A program made the translations under genes and the position numbers. The notes under the pieces are model-generated. The model worked only from the letters and a program-made list of their open reading frames with translations. It ran no database searches and was not told the origin of the DNA. A DNA stretch of 52,650 bases from an uncultured Alphaproteobacteria bacterium. GTDB taxonomy: Bacteria; Pseudomonadota; Alphaproteobacteria; CAAGCB01; CAG-977. Positions 43,799 through 51,469 of the stretch are shown in pieces. Location of the stretch: NCBI GenBank assembly GCA_934277945.1, contig CAKQWA010000015.1, forward strand, positions 1 to 52,650. The letters run 5' to 3'. How positions within the stretch are numbered: the stretch's first letter is position 1; each line of letters opens with the position of its first letter.

Positions 43799-46600
43799 TC
43801 AGTGCGCCTGCGTCCAATCCTTGCCGACGCCCGCGTCCGCAATCAGCGGGACGGACAAAACGGCGGCGTTTTCCATGACCGTTTTGACAAGCGCGCGGGT
43901 TTGCTCCGTTTCCGCTTCGCTTGCTTCCAGCACCAGTTCGTCGTGCACCTGCAACAAAAGTTTCGCGTGCAGTCCCGCTTGTTTCAGCGCGTCGGGCAGG
44001 GCGTTCATCGCTTTTTTCAAGATGTCCGCCGCGCCGCCCTGAATGGGCGCGTTCGCCGCCGCGCGCTCTGCGAAAGAACGCACCGTCGGGCGTTTGGAAT
44101 TCAAATCGCCGACGTAGCATTTGCGTCCGAACGGCGTTTCGACGTAGCCGTGCGCCCGCCCGAACGCCGCCGTGTCGTTCATGTATTCTTTGATTTCGGG
44201 ATATTTCGCAAAATACGCTTCAATGTACTCTTTCGCTTCGGTGCGTGAAATGTCCAGCTGGTTTGCCAGCCCGAACGCCGATATGCCGTAAATGATGCCG
44301 AAATTGATCGCTTTGGCGCGCCGGCGAATCATCGGATCCATGTTTTCAAGCGGAATGTTGAAAATTTCGGACGCGGTCGCCGCGTGAATGTCCATGTCGT
44401 TCAAAAACGCGTCTTTGAGTTTTTTCACGTCCGCGACGTGCGCCATCAGCCGCAGTTCGACCTGCGAATAGTCGGCGGAAATCAGCAGATGCTCCGGCTT
44501 GGCGATGAATGCTTTGCGGATGTCGCGCCCCTCTTGCGTGCGCACGGGGATGTTCTGCAAATTCGGGTCGGAGGACGACAGGCGTCCCGTCGACGTGCCG
44601 GCTTGGAAAAACACGGTGTGCACGCGCCCCGTCTTTTTGTTGATTTGCTCCTGCAACGCGTCCGTGTAAGTGCTTTTCAATTTTGAAAACTGGCGGTAAT
44701 CCAGCAAAAGCGACGCGATTTCGTGTCCTTGCCCCGCCAAATCGGACAAAACGTCGGCGTCCGTCGACCATGTGCCTTTTTTCGTTTTCGCCGCCGCGTC
44801 CGGCAATTTCAATTTGTCGAACAGGATTTTGCCCAGTTGCGCGGGAGAGTTCAAATTGAACGTTTCGCCCGCCAGTTCAAAAATGCGCGTTTCCAGCGCG
44901 GCGATTTTTTTCGCAAAGTCGCGGCTTAACGATTCCAGATGCTTGTCGTCGACCATGATGCCCGCGCGCTCCATGTCGAACAGCACTTTTAAAAGCGGGC
45001 GGTCGAGAATTTCGTAAACGTCCGTCATGCGCTCTTGTCCCAGACGCTTTTTCAGCAGGACGTGCAGGCGGAACGTGACGTCCGCGTCCTCCGCCGCGTA
45101 ATCGCACGCTTGGGGCAGGGGGACGTAATCGAACGTAATCTGCTTGTTGCCCGTGCCGCACACGTCTTTATAATGAATCGTGTCGCGGTCGAAAAAGCGT
45201 TTCGCCAGTTCGTCCATGCCGTGACCGTGCGCCATGCCGTCCAGAACGTAGGACAGGAGCATCGTGTCGTCGTACGGGGCGATGTCGACGGGCGCGCCGT
45301 ATTCGTTGGCGAAAACGTGCATATCGTATTTGATGTTATGCCCGACTTTCAAAACCGTCTTGTCTTCCAGCAGGGCGCGCAACATTTCAAGCGCGTCTTT
45401 GACGGGGATTTGCTCCGGCGCGCCGCTTTCCCGCGCTTCGCCGCCGAACAGGTCCTGCTGGGTCTGCTTCGATTTGTGGCGCAGGGGGACGTAATACGCC
45501 TTGCCCGCCTTGTAACTGATTGAAAAGCCGACGATGCGCGCTTTTAAGGGGGACAGGGAGTCCGTTTCCGTGTCGACGGCAACGACGCCCGCCTGTTTCG
45601 CTTCGTTGAGAACGCGCGCCAGTTCGTCGGGCGTTTGAATCAATTTGTACGTTCCCTGCGGAATCGGCTGAACGGGCGCAATGTCGGGCGTTTGCGGCGA
45701 CGGCGTCGCTTGCGGCGTTTGCGCGGGATGTTTCAGGCGTTCGGGCAATCTGTCAGCAAGCGTGCGGAAAGACTGATCGATGAGGAATTTGCGCAAAACC
45801 GCCTCGTCGGGCTGACGGAACTCAAAAGAGTCGACGGGAATTGTCACCGGCGCAAAAGCGTTCAGCGTCACCAATTTTCTGGACAGGCGCGCCATGTCCG
45901 CCTGCTCCGTCAGCAGTTGGCGGCGTTTCGGACGCTTGATTTCGTGCGCGTGCGCCAGCAATTCGTCCAGCGAGCCGTATTCGTTAATCAATTCCGCCGC
46001 CGTTTTCACCCCGATGCCCAAAATGCCGGGGATGTTGTCCGTCGAATCGCCCGCCAGCGACTGCACGTCAATCACCTTGTCGGGCGTGACGCCGAATTTT
46101 TCCAACACAGCCTCTTGCGTGACTTCGCGGTGCTTGATCGGGTCGTACAGGCGGATGTCGCCGGTCATCAACTGCATCAAATCCTTGTCGGCGGAAATGA
46201 TCGTCACCTGCGCGCCCGCCTCTTGCGCCAGACGCGCGTACGTCGCCAGCAAATCGTCGGCTTCGTAGCCATCCAACTCCGCGCAGGACACGTTGAACGC
46301 CGCGACCGCTTCGCGAAACAGCGGAAACTGCGGAATCAAATCCTCCGGAACGTCGCGCCGCGTCGCCTTGTATTCCGGATAGATTTCATTGCGGAACGTC
46401 TTGCGCGCCGCGTCGAACATGACCGCCAGATAATCCGTCTGCACGGTGGCGACCAGTTTCGTTATCATCGTGCAAAAGCCGTACACCGCGTTGACGGGCG
46501 TGCCGTCGAAACGCTTCATGGTCGGCAGGGCGTAGTAAGCGCGGAAAATGTATCCGGAGCCGTCAATCAGGACGACTTTCTTTCCCGTCAAATCGGTCAT
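43799..46600 (-). CDS. polA: DNA polymerase I
   Basis: Repair polymerase that removes RNA primers and fills gaps. The 933-residue protein has all three modules: 5' nuclease (about 1-290; LIDGSGYIFRAYYAL, GYEADDLLAT, DKDLMQL), an intact 3'-5' proofreading domain (VDTETDSLS, GHNIKYD, YAAEDADVT), and the polymerase (DYSQVELRLMAHV, RRAKAINFGIIYG, QVHDELVLE). The proofreading acidic residues are present, unlike in many bacteria that lost them. yajQ lies 26 bases upstream on the same strand. Confidence 0.98.
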   Translation of the reverse strand: MTDLTGKKVVLIDGSGYIFRAYYALPTMKRFDGTPVNAVYGFCTMITKLVATVQTDYLAVMFDAARKTFRNEIYPEYKATRRDVPEDLIPQFPLFREAVAAFNVSCAELDGYEADDLLATYARLAQEAGAQVTIISADKDLMQLMTGDIRLYDPIKHREVTQEAVLEKFGVTPDKVIDVQSLAGDSTDNIPGILGIGVKTAAELINEYGSLDELLAHAHEIKRPKRRQLLTEQADMARLSRKLVTLNAFAPVTIPVDSFEFRQPDEAVLRKFLIDQSFRTLADRLPERLKHPAQTPQATPSPQTPDIAPVQPIPQGTYKLIQTPDELARVLNEAKQAGVVAVDTETDSLSPLKARIVGFSISYKAGKAYYVPLRHKSKQTQQDLFGGEARESGAPEQIPVKDALEMLRALLEDKTVLKVGHNIKYDMHVFANEYGAPVDIAPYDDTMLLSYVLDGMAHGHGMDELAKRFFDRDTIHYKDVCGTGNKQITFDYVPLPQACDYAAEDADVTFRLHVLLKKRLGQERMTDVYEILDRPLLKVLFDMERAGIMVDDKHLESLSRDFAKKIAALETRIFELAGETFNLNSPAQLGKILFDKLKLPDAAAKTKKGTWSTDADVLSDLAGQGHEIASLLLDYRQFSKLKSTYTDALQEQINKKTGRVHTVFFQAGTSTGRLSSSDPNLQNIPVRTQEGRDIRKAFIAKPEHLLISADYSQVELRLMAHVADVKKLKDAFLNDMDIHAATASEIFNIPLENMDPMIRRRAKAINFGIIYGISAFGLANQLDISRTEAKEYIEAYFAKYPEIKEYMNDTAAFGRAHGYVETPFGRKCYVGDLNSKRPTVRSFAERAAANAPIQGGAADILKKAMNALPDALKQAGLHAKLLLQVHDELVLEASEAETEQTRALVKTVMENAAVLSVPLIADAGVGKDWTQAH

Positions 46601-46626
46601 GCGGCGATTCCTTATTTTTTAATTTT

Positions 46627-47112
46627 TCAGTCGCGGAAGTTCGTGAATTGAAGCGGGCGGTCGCAGCCGAGCGTTTTAATCAGCGCGATCGCTTCCTGCA
46701 AATCGTCGCGCTTTTTGCCCGTCACGCGCACTTCGTCGCCCTGTATCGATGCTTGGACTTTCATTTTGGAGTCCTTGATCGCTTTGGTGATTTTCTTGGC
46801 TTCCTCCTGCGGCACGCCCTGTTTGATTTTCACAATCTGGCGCACGCTCGCCCCCGCCGCTTTTTCGACTTTTTGAAAATCAAGGCACGACGTGTCCAGT
46901 TTGCGCCGCGTCACATAGCCGCGCACCAGTTCCTGCACCTGTTTGAGTTTTAATTCGTCGTCCGCGTTGATGACAATGTCCTTGTCTTTGATTTCCAGCG
47001 TGCTTTTCGACCCTTTGAAGTCGTAGCGGGACGTCATTTCGCGCACGGCGCCGTCGATTGCGTTTTTAATTTCCGCCATGTCCGTTTTGGACACGATGTC
47101 GAATGAGGGCAT
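46627..47112 (-). CDS. YajQ family nucleotide-binding protein
   Basis: A 161-residue protein with the YajQ opening (MPSFDIVSKTDMAEIKNAID) and C-terminal IQGDEVRVTGKKRDDLQEAI. YajQ has two RNA-recognition-like folds; a Xanthomonas relative binds cyclic di-GMP and acts on transcription. That is notable with a GGDEF protein in the window, but no link is shown. It probably shares a transcript with polA. AAGGAG precedes the ATG. Confidence 0.95.
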   Translation of the reverse strand: MPSFDIVSKTDMAEIKNAIDGAVREMTSRYDFKGSKSTLEIKDKDIVINADDELKLKQVQELVRGYVTRRKLDTSCLDFQKVEKAAGASVRQIVKIKQGVPQEEAKKITKAIKDSKMKVQASIQGDEVRVTGKKRDDLQEAIALIKTLGCDRPLQFTNFRD

Positions 47113-47150
47113 GATAAATCTCCTTTTAAAAAATTTTTCAAAGTATATGC

Positions 47151-47180
47151 AAAAAAAAGGAGAGTGGCAACACCCTCCTT
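47151..47180 (-). terminator. Intrinsic terminator after the cold-shock gene
   Basis: On the minus strand the arms AAGGAG / CTCCTT extend inward by three more pairs past one mismatch, and eight T residues follow. It separates the cold-shock gene from yajQ. Confidence 0.85.
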
Positions 47181-47199
47181 GATTGATGCGGCGCGGTTT

Positions 47200-47412
47200 T
47201 CAATCCGCGATTTTCAGATTTTCGGCGGACAGGCGTCCGTCGCGCCCCGGCAGCAGTTCGTATTCGATGTGCTGACCGTCGCGCAAGCCCTTGATGCCCG
47301 CTTTCTGCACCGAGGAAATATGCACGAACACGTCTTTCGAGCCGTCGGAGGGGCAGATGAAGCCGAAACCTTTAACCGTGTTGAACCATTTGACAATACC
47401 CGTTTGAACCAT
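47200..47412 (-). CDS. Cold-shock domain protein
   Basis: A 70-residue single OB-fold RNA/DNA-binding protein. RNP1 is KGFGFI and RNP2 is VFVHIS, both intact, after the family start GIVKWFN. Such proteins melt RNA structure. It has its own terminator, and the 195-bp gap upstream can encode a leader. Confidence 0.97.
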   Translation of the reverse strand: MVQTGIVKWFNTVKGFGFICPSDGSKDVFVHISSVQKAGIKGLRDGQHIEYELLPGRDGRLSAENLKIAD

Positions 47413-47472
47413 GATGAATCCCTTTTTTTTGGCAAGTTGTTATCGTAAAGCGCGTTTTCAGGGCGCATTATC

Positions 47473-47487
47473 CGGTGTAGCACACCG
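47473..47487. promoter_or_regulatory. Small inverted repeat upstream of the cold-shock gene
   Basis: CGGTGT-AGC-ACACCG is a perfect 6-bp inverted repeat, 61 bp before the cold-shock ATG. A GATAAT lies beside it on the minus strand. It may be an operator or part of the leader's fold; this is tentative. Confidence 0.35.
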
Positions 47488-47571
47488 CGCGCGTTTCGTC
47501 ATGACGGCTTTGCGTCTACGGAAAAAAGGGGATTGATGTGAATTTTTGCTTTAAAAAACGACAAAAAATAG

Positions 47572-47577
47572 TATAAA
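47572..47577 (+). promoter_or_regulatory. Candidate -10 element for the TerB-like gene
   Basis: TATAAA lies 31 bases before the ATG in an AT-rich stretch; no clear -35. Confidence 0.4.
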
Positions 47578-47607
47578 GGAAGAAACGTTTAGCGGGATTT
47601 TTGCGAA

Positions 47608-48087
47608 ATGATGGAATTTTTTGAAGATGCGCCGCTGGAACAGCGCGTCGCTTTTATGACGGCGATTGCGCATCTGGCTCGCGCGGACGGCGACTTCGAC
47701 GACGATGAAAAGGACTTTTTCATCGACTTGGCGAAGCTGTACAAACTGTCGAAGGACGACGCGCGCGAAACCATCCGTTTGCGCTCGGACGACGAAGTGC
47801 TCGCCATTGTCAAAAAAATCAGGCACAAGGGCTTGGCTCTGGTGCTGATTCGCGAAATGTTTTATCTGGGCTACGAAGACGGCGATTTGTCCGATTCCGA
47901 AATCATCTTCATTTCCAAAGTCGGCATGGCTTTGAACATTTCCATTGATAAAATGGAGGAAATTTCGGGCTGGGTCATCCGCGGCATCGAATGGGAGGAG
48001 GAAGGCGACGAAATCTTCTACGATTACGACGATGACGAGGACGACGAAGGCGACGGAATCGATTTGGACGAATTTAACAATATATAG
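47608..48087 (+). CDS. TerB-like helical protein with acidic tail
   Basis: A 159-residue protein. Residues about 5-130 resemble the tellurite-resistance TerB fold: AFMTAIAHLARADGDFDDDEKDFF and a second LGYEDGDLSDSE...IISKVGMAL-like half carry the paired acidic motifs. It ends in a run of Asp and Glu (about 137-155). TerB-like proteins are thought to bind metal at membranes, and no other ter genes are present. The stop is eight bases before the infA ATG, so the two are probably co-transcribed. Confidence 0.8.
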   Translation: MMEFFEDAPLEQRVAFMTAIAHLARADGDFDDDEKDFFIDLAKLYKLSKDDARETIRLRSDDEVLAIVKKIRHKGLALVLIREMFYLGYEDGDLSDSEIIFISKVGMALNISIDKMEEISGWVIRGIEWEEEGDEIFYDYDDDEDDEGDGIDLDEFNNI

Positions 48088-48095
48088 GAGTGTTT

Positions 48096-48323
48096 ATGGC
48101 AAAAGAGGAATTGCTGGAATTCAGCGGCACGGTCATTGAAAAACTGCCGAACGCCATGTTCCGCGTCAAACTGGAAAACGATGTCGAAATTTTGGCGCAC
48201 ACCGCGGGGAAAATGCGCAAATTCCGTATTCGCGTCATGGTCGGCGACAAGGTCGACATCGAAATGACGCCGTACGATTTGACAAAGGGGCGGATTACTT
48301 TCCGTCACAAAACCCCTGTTTAA
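48096..48323 (+). CDS. infA: Translation initiation factor IF-1
   Basis: A 75-residue OB-fold protein that binds the ribosomal A site during initiation. The start MAKEELLEFSGTV, FRVKLEND, HTAGKMRKFRIRV and DLTKGRITFRHK are diagnostic. A GTG two codons upstream is in frame, but the ATG with TAGGAG five bases before it is the standard start. Confidence 0.98.
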   Translation: MAKEELLEFSGTVIEKLPNAMFRVKLENDVEILAHTAGKMRKFRIRVMVGDKVDIEMTPYDLTKGRITFRHKTPV

Positions 48324-48399
48324 CAAACGCCTCGTTTGCGCCTTGTGCGCGCTGACCGCTTTACTGGGAGCCGCTTGCGCGGTTCGGGAGAAATTGATT

Positions 48400-48981
48400 A
48401 TGACTGACAATACGGCTGAATTGATCGAACGCTTGAACGACCACATGGAAAGAACCGTTTTCCGCGAAGGAAAATGCGGCTTCACGACCGTCGATCTGCC
48501 CTTTTACAAGAACGCGAAAATGGTCGTCGCCAAAACTTTCACAACACGCCCGATCGTCACCCGCAAATTCATCGTCGGCGATGACGCGATCGTCACGCTG
48601 GACGGCACCGAAGACGCGATTGAGGAAGTCAACGCCGTTTATCCGCCCGTCATCAGCGATGAAACGGTCGTCGCCTATTTGAAATTCTTTTTCGATTCCG
48701 TCGCCGTGCCGACGGGTCGCTTGGCGATGATTGAAACGCTTGAAGATTTGAAATTGCTGGACGACGCGTCCGACGAATTGAAATCCGCTTTGACGAAACT
48801 GATCGCCGCGCCCGTCATCACGAAAGACGGCAACGCGTATTTCGTCAAGACGTTCGTTTTGTACGACACGACGCTGTACCACGCCGAAATGACCGTGACC
48901 GCGAAAGGCGAAGTCGAAATGACCGAACAGGAAACGGCTTACGAAAATCTGCCCGTCGAAAAGAAAATCATTCTGCGCTGA
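48400..48981 (+). CDS. Unknown soluble acidic protein
   Basis: Not recognised; 193 residues, no TM segment, Thr/Val/Glu-rich, probably mixed alpha-beta. The middle (AYLKFFFDSVAVP) and the C-terminal half (YFVKTFVLYDTTLYHAEMTV) look like folded domain sequence. The ATG has GGGAG ahead of it. The frame stays open upstream, past a TTG at 48343, into the infA stop, and encodes a hydrophobic Cys/Ala/Leu stretch. If a non-ATG start were used, that could act as a signal sequence. A terminator follows. Confidence 0.6.
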   Translation: MTDNTAELIERLNDHMERTVFREGKCGFTTVDLPFYKNAKMVVAKTFTTRPIVTRKFIVGDDAIVTLDGTEDAIEEVNAVYPPVISDETVVAYLKFFFDSVAVPTGRLAMIETLEDLKLLDDASDELKSALTKLIAAPVITKDGNAYFVKTFVLYDTTLYHAEMTVTAKGEVEMTEQETAYENLPVEKKIILR

Positions 48982-49005
48982 CGGTTGCGGACAACGGGTT
49001 GAAAA

Positions 49006-49033
49006 GGGGGCGGCGAAGAACCGCCTCTTTTTT
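49006..49033 (+). terminator. Terminator after the unknown acidic protein gene
   Basis: GGCGG / CCGCC core stem with a 7-nt loop, flanked by weaker pairs, then CTCTTTTTT. Confidence 0.75.
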
Positions 49034-49068
49034 AGACAAATTTTTCATTTTTCAATGGACAAAAAAAT
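49034..49068 (+). promoter_or_regulatory. AT-rich leader motif of metallopeptidase paralogue 1
   Basis: AGACAAATTTTTCAT followed by GGACAAAAAAAT. The same two elements recur before paralogue 2 (50347-50373) with a shorter spacer, which suggests that upstream DNA was duplicated with the gene or that both answer to one regulator. Confidence 0.5.
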
Positions 49069-49124
49069 CTTTTCGGCGTTTAATCGTTTGTAAAGATACT
49101 TTGATTTATTGTCAGGTGACGGCT

Positions 49125-50249
49125 ATGAACGAAAAAACGAAAATTTCTTTTGCGCGGCGCAACCCCTCCCGTGAAACCGTGGCGGGTCTGGACGAAGCGT
49201 CTTTGGCGGAAGTGCTGGAACTTTCGGGACGCAAGTTGCAGGATTTTCCGCAGGACAAGGAATGTGTCGTCGACGTGAAAATGAACGGCACGGCGAAAGA
49301 AAAACGCCAGTTGTCGCATCTGATTAACGAAATGTGCAAGTCCGAGTACGGCAAGCAGGTCATTGAAACCGCCAAAAAGAACGATTACACGTTCCAGTTC
49401 GATTTGTCGATTCCCGACGCTTACGGATTCGCCGATCCCGACGGCAAGGTGTGCGCGATGAATCCGACGTTCTCCACGGACGATTTGATTTCGACCATGG
49501 CGCACGAATTGCGGCACGTCTACCAGTTTTCGTTCCCCGTGTGCGACCGGTGCAACCCGTTGGAAGCCGACGCGAAAAGCAACCTGATGCTGACGCGCAC
49601 GATGGAAGCCGACGCTTCCGCCTACGAATGTCTGACGTCGTGGGATTTGAAAGAAAAGGGCATTGCGGGCGCGTGGAACAATTTTTCGCGCGATTTTCCC
49701 GAAATCGCGAAGCCCTTTGAAAAGGCGATGATTGAAAACGAGGGCAAGCCCGACCAAATCGCCAAAGCGCGCACCGCCGCGTTCGACGGGTGGTTCGACA
49801 ATCTGCCCCGCCGCGTCGGTTATGACGAATCGTATCTGGACTGCCTGAAAGAAAACGGACCCAAATCGCTGTCCTCCTCGCTCAAATCGTTCGGCGCGGA
49901 CGAGATGATCGGCGCGTTCTGTCAGGAAAACGGCGTGTCCTATTATCTGGATGACCCGAAAAAATTTGAATCGGGCTATCTGGTCGCGACATCGCAGAAA
50001 AACAAAGACGATTTGAAAAAGTTTTTCAGTTCGTACAACCGCTTGTCCGGCAACGCCAAAGAATCTTCCTTGCAGGAAATTCCCGTTTTGGAAAAAATGG
50101 AACTGCCCGCCAGCGTCGCGCGCAGTCTGCCCGCGAAAGCCGCCGCCATTGAAGCCAAGCAGGAACACGCGAAAGCCGTCATCGCCGAAAAGCGCGCGGC
50201 AAAGCCGTCGCCCGCTTTCATCCGCTTCGCCGCGGATCGCTCCCGCTGA
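49125..50249 (+). CDS. Putative zinc metallopeptidase, paralogue 1 of 3
   Basis: A 374-residue soluble protein without a signal peptide. Core at about 60-240: KEKRQLSHLINEMCKS, DAYGFADPDGKVCAMNP, then HELRH at residues 127-131, and Glu161 in MEADASAYECL 30 residues after the second His. HExxH plus a distal Glu is the gluzincin-type zinc pattern. I believe this matches a Pfam domain of unknown function annotated as putative metallopeptidase (DUF6782), but I could not check. A longer C-terminal region ends in AAAIEAKQEHAKAVI, shared with the other copies. The ATG at 49125 is preferred over upstream in-frame starts, which lie in the promoter-like region. Confidence 0.75.
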   Translation: MNEKTKISFARRNPSRETVAGLDEASLAEVLELSGRKLQDFPQDKECVVDVKMNGTAKEKRQLSHLINEMCKSEYGKQVIETAKKNDYTFQFDLSIPDAYGFADPDGKVCAMNPTFSTDDLISTMAHELRHVYQFSFPVCDRCNPLEADAKSNLMLTRTMEADASAYECLTSWDLKEKGIAGAWNNFSRDFPEIAKPFEKAMIENEGKPDQIAKARTAAFDGWFDNLPRRVGYDESYLDCLKENGPKSLSSSLKSFGADEMIGAFCQENGVSYYLDDPKKFESGYLVATSQKNKDDLKKFFSSYNRLSGNAKESSLQEIPVLEKMELPASVARSLPAKAAAIEAKQEHAKAVIAEKRAAKPSPAFIRFAADRSR

Positions 50250-50276
50250 ACAAAATCAACATTTTCCCAAAAAAAC

Positions 50277-50302
50277 GCCCTTTTTGTTGAAAGGGCATTT
50301 TT
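50277..50302 (+). terminator. Terminator between metallopeptidase paralogues 1 and 2
   Basis: Seven-base arms GCCCTTT / AAAGGGC with a short loop, then ATTTTTG. Paralogue 1 is therefore a separate transcript. Confidence 0.82.
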
Positions 50303-50346
50303 GCGTTTCGGGCGGCATTGGCGGTTTATTTAAAAAATTACCGTTT

Positions 50347-50373
50347 GGACAAAATTTTCATAGACAAAAAAAT
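50347..50373 (+). promoter_or_regulatory. AT-rich leader motif of metallopeptidase paralogue 2
   Basis: GGACAAAATTTTCAT followed directly by AGACAAAAAAAT, the counterpart of 49034-49068. Confidence 0.5.
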
Positions 50374-50401
50374 AAAAAAGGTGTCTAATGACGGTAAGAG
50401 T

Positions 50402-51454
50402 ATGGAAAGGGCTTTGAAAATGGAAAAAGCGTTTCAAAAGATGTCCGCGCAGCCGCAGGCTTTGCCCGAAAGCAAAGAGCCGCCGGCGTTGCCCGTGCGT
50501 TTGAAAGGCTCGGCGAAAGAAAAACGCCAGCTGACGCACATCATCAACGAAATGTGCAAATCCGACGCCGGCATGAGCGTCATTGAAACCGCTTTGGACA
50601 ACGACTACACGTTCCTGTTCGACAAATCCATCGGCGCGACTTACGGATACGCCGATTCGGGCGAGGAAGTGTGTGCTTTGAACCCGAACTATCCCGCCGC
50701 CGACCTGATTACGACAATCGCCCACGAACTGCGCCACGTTCAGCAGTTTGAAACCGAAATTTACGAAGAATGCGACCCGTACGGCGCAAACGTCAAAAGC
50801 AATCTGATGCTGACGCGCGCCATGGAGGCGGACGCCGAAGCCTACGGCTGTCTGGTGTCTTGGGAACTCAAAGAACAGGGCGCGCCGGACGCGTGGAACA
50901 CTTTTAAAGCCGATTTCCCCGAAGTCGCCAAGCCGTTTGAAAAGGCTTTGAGCGAAAGCGGGGACGTCAACGAAGCGCGCACCGCCGCTTTCATGGGCTG
51001 GTTCGACAATCTGCACCGCCGCGATTCCTACGACGCGGGCTATGTCGAAACGATGAGCCGCATCAAAGCCGACAAAACGCTGAAAAACTACAAGCCCGAA
51101 CGCTTTATCGAAGAAATCTGTCAGGCGGGCGGGGACGCTTATTTCACGCAGGACTACAAAATCATCGGGTCGGACAAATGCGTGTCCGTCAGTCCCGACA
51201 CGAAAAAAGCGTTGAAAGAAATTTTCGACAGGCGCGCGGCGGAGGGCAAAAAGCCCGACGCGTCGCTGAACAAGTTGCCTGTCGTCGCCGCGCCGGTTGA
51301 AGAAAAGCCCGCCGCGAAATCGCAAGAGGCAAAAGCCGCCGCCGTGGAAGCCAAACAGGAATCCGCCCGCGCCGCCATTATGCAAAAGCGCGCGCAAAAG
51401 GACGCCGCGAGCATGATCGCCCTGCGCGCCAGAGCCGCTAAATTGAGCCGTTGA
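50402..51454 (+). CDS. Putative zinc metallopeptidase, paralogue 2 of 3
   Basis: A 350-residue protein of the same family as its neighbours. Zinc-site residues are HELRH at 108-112 and Glu142 in MEADAEAYGCL, with the same 30-residue spacing. The surrounding YGYADSGEEVCALNP, KSNLMLTRAMEAD, DFPEVAKPFEKAL and FMGWFDNLHRR stretches are shared. The C-terminal third differs from paralogue 1 until the common tail KSQEAKAAAVEAKQESA. The start could instead be the ATG six codons further in. Paralogue 3 follows after 15 bases. Confidence 0.75.
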   Translation: MERALKMEKAFQKMSAQPQALPESKEPPALPVRLKGSAKEKRQLTHIINEMCKSDAGMSVIETALDNDYTFLFDKSIGATYGYADSGEEVCALNPNYPAADLITTIAHELRHVQQFETEIYEECDPYGANVKSNLMLTRAMEADAEAYGCLVSWELKEQGAPDAWNTFKADFPEVAKPFEKALSESGDVNEARTAAFMGWFDNLHRRDSYDAGYVETMSRIKADKTLKNYKPERFIEEICQAGGDAYFTQDYKIIGSDKCVSVSPDTKKALKEIFDRRAAEGKKPDASLNKLPVVAAPVEEKPAAKSQEAKAAAVEAKQESARAAIMQKRAQKDAASMIALRARAAKLSR

Positions 51455-51469
51455 GAAAAGGAAAAGAAC

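Noticed and set aside
47608..48087. Tellurite resistance island
   Set aside because: Only one TerB-like gene is present with no terA, terC, terD or terZ; the fold alone does not imply resistance.
48999..49124. N-terminal extension of metallopeptidase paralogue 1
   Set aside because: It crosses a terminator hairpin and the AT-rich leader shared with paralogue 2; its sequence is basic and unlike the other copies.
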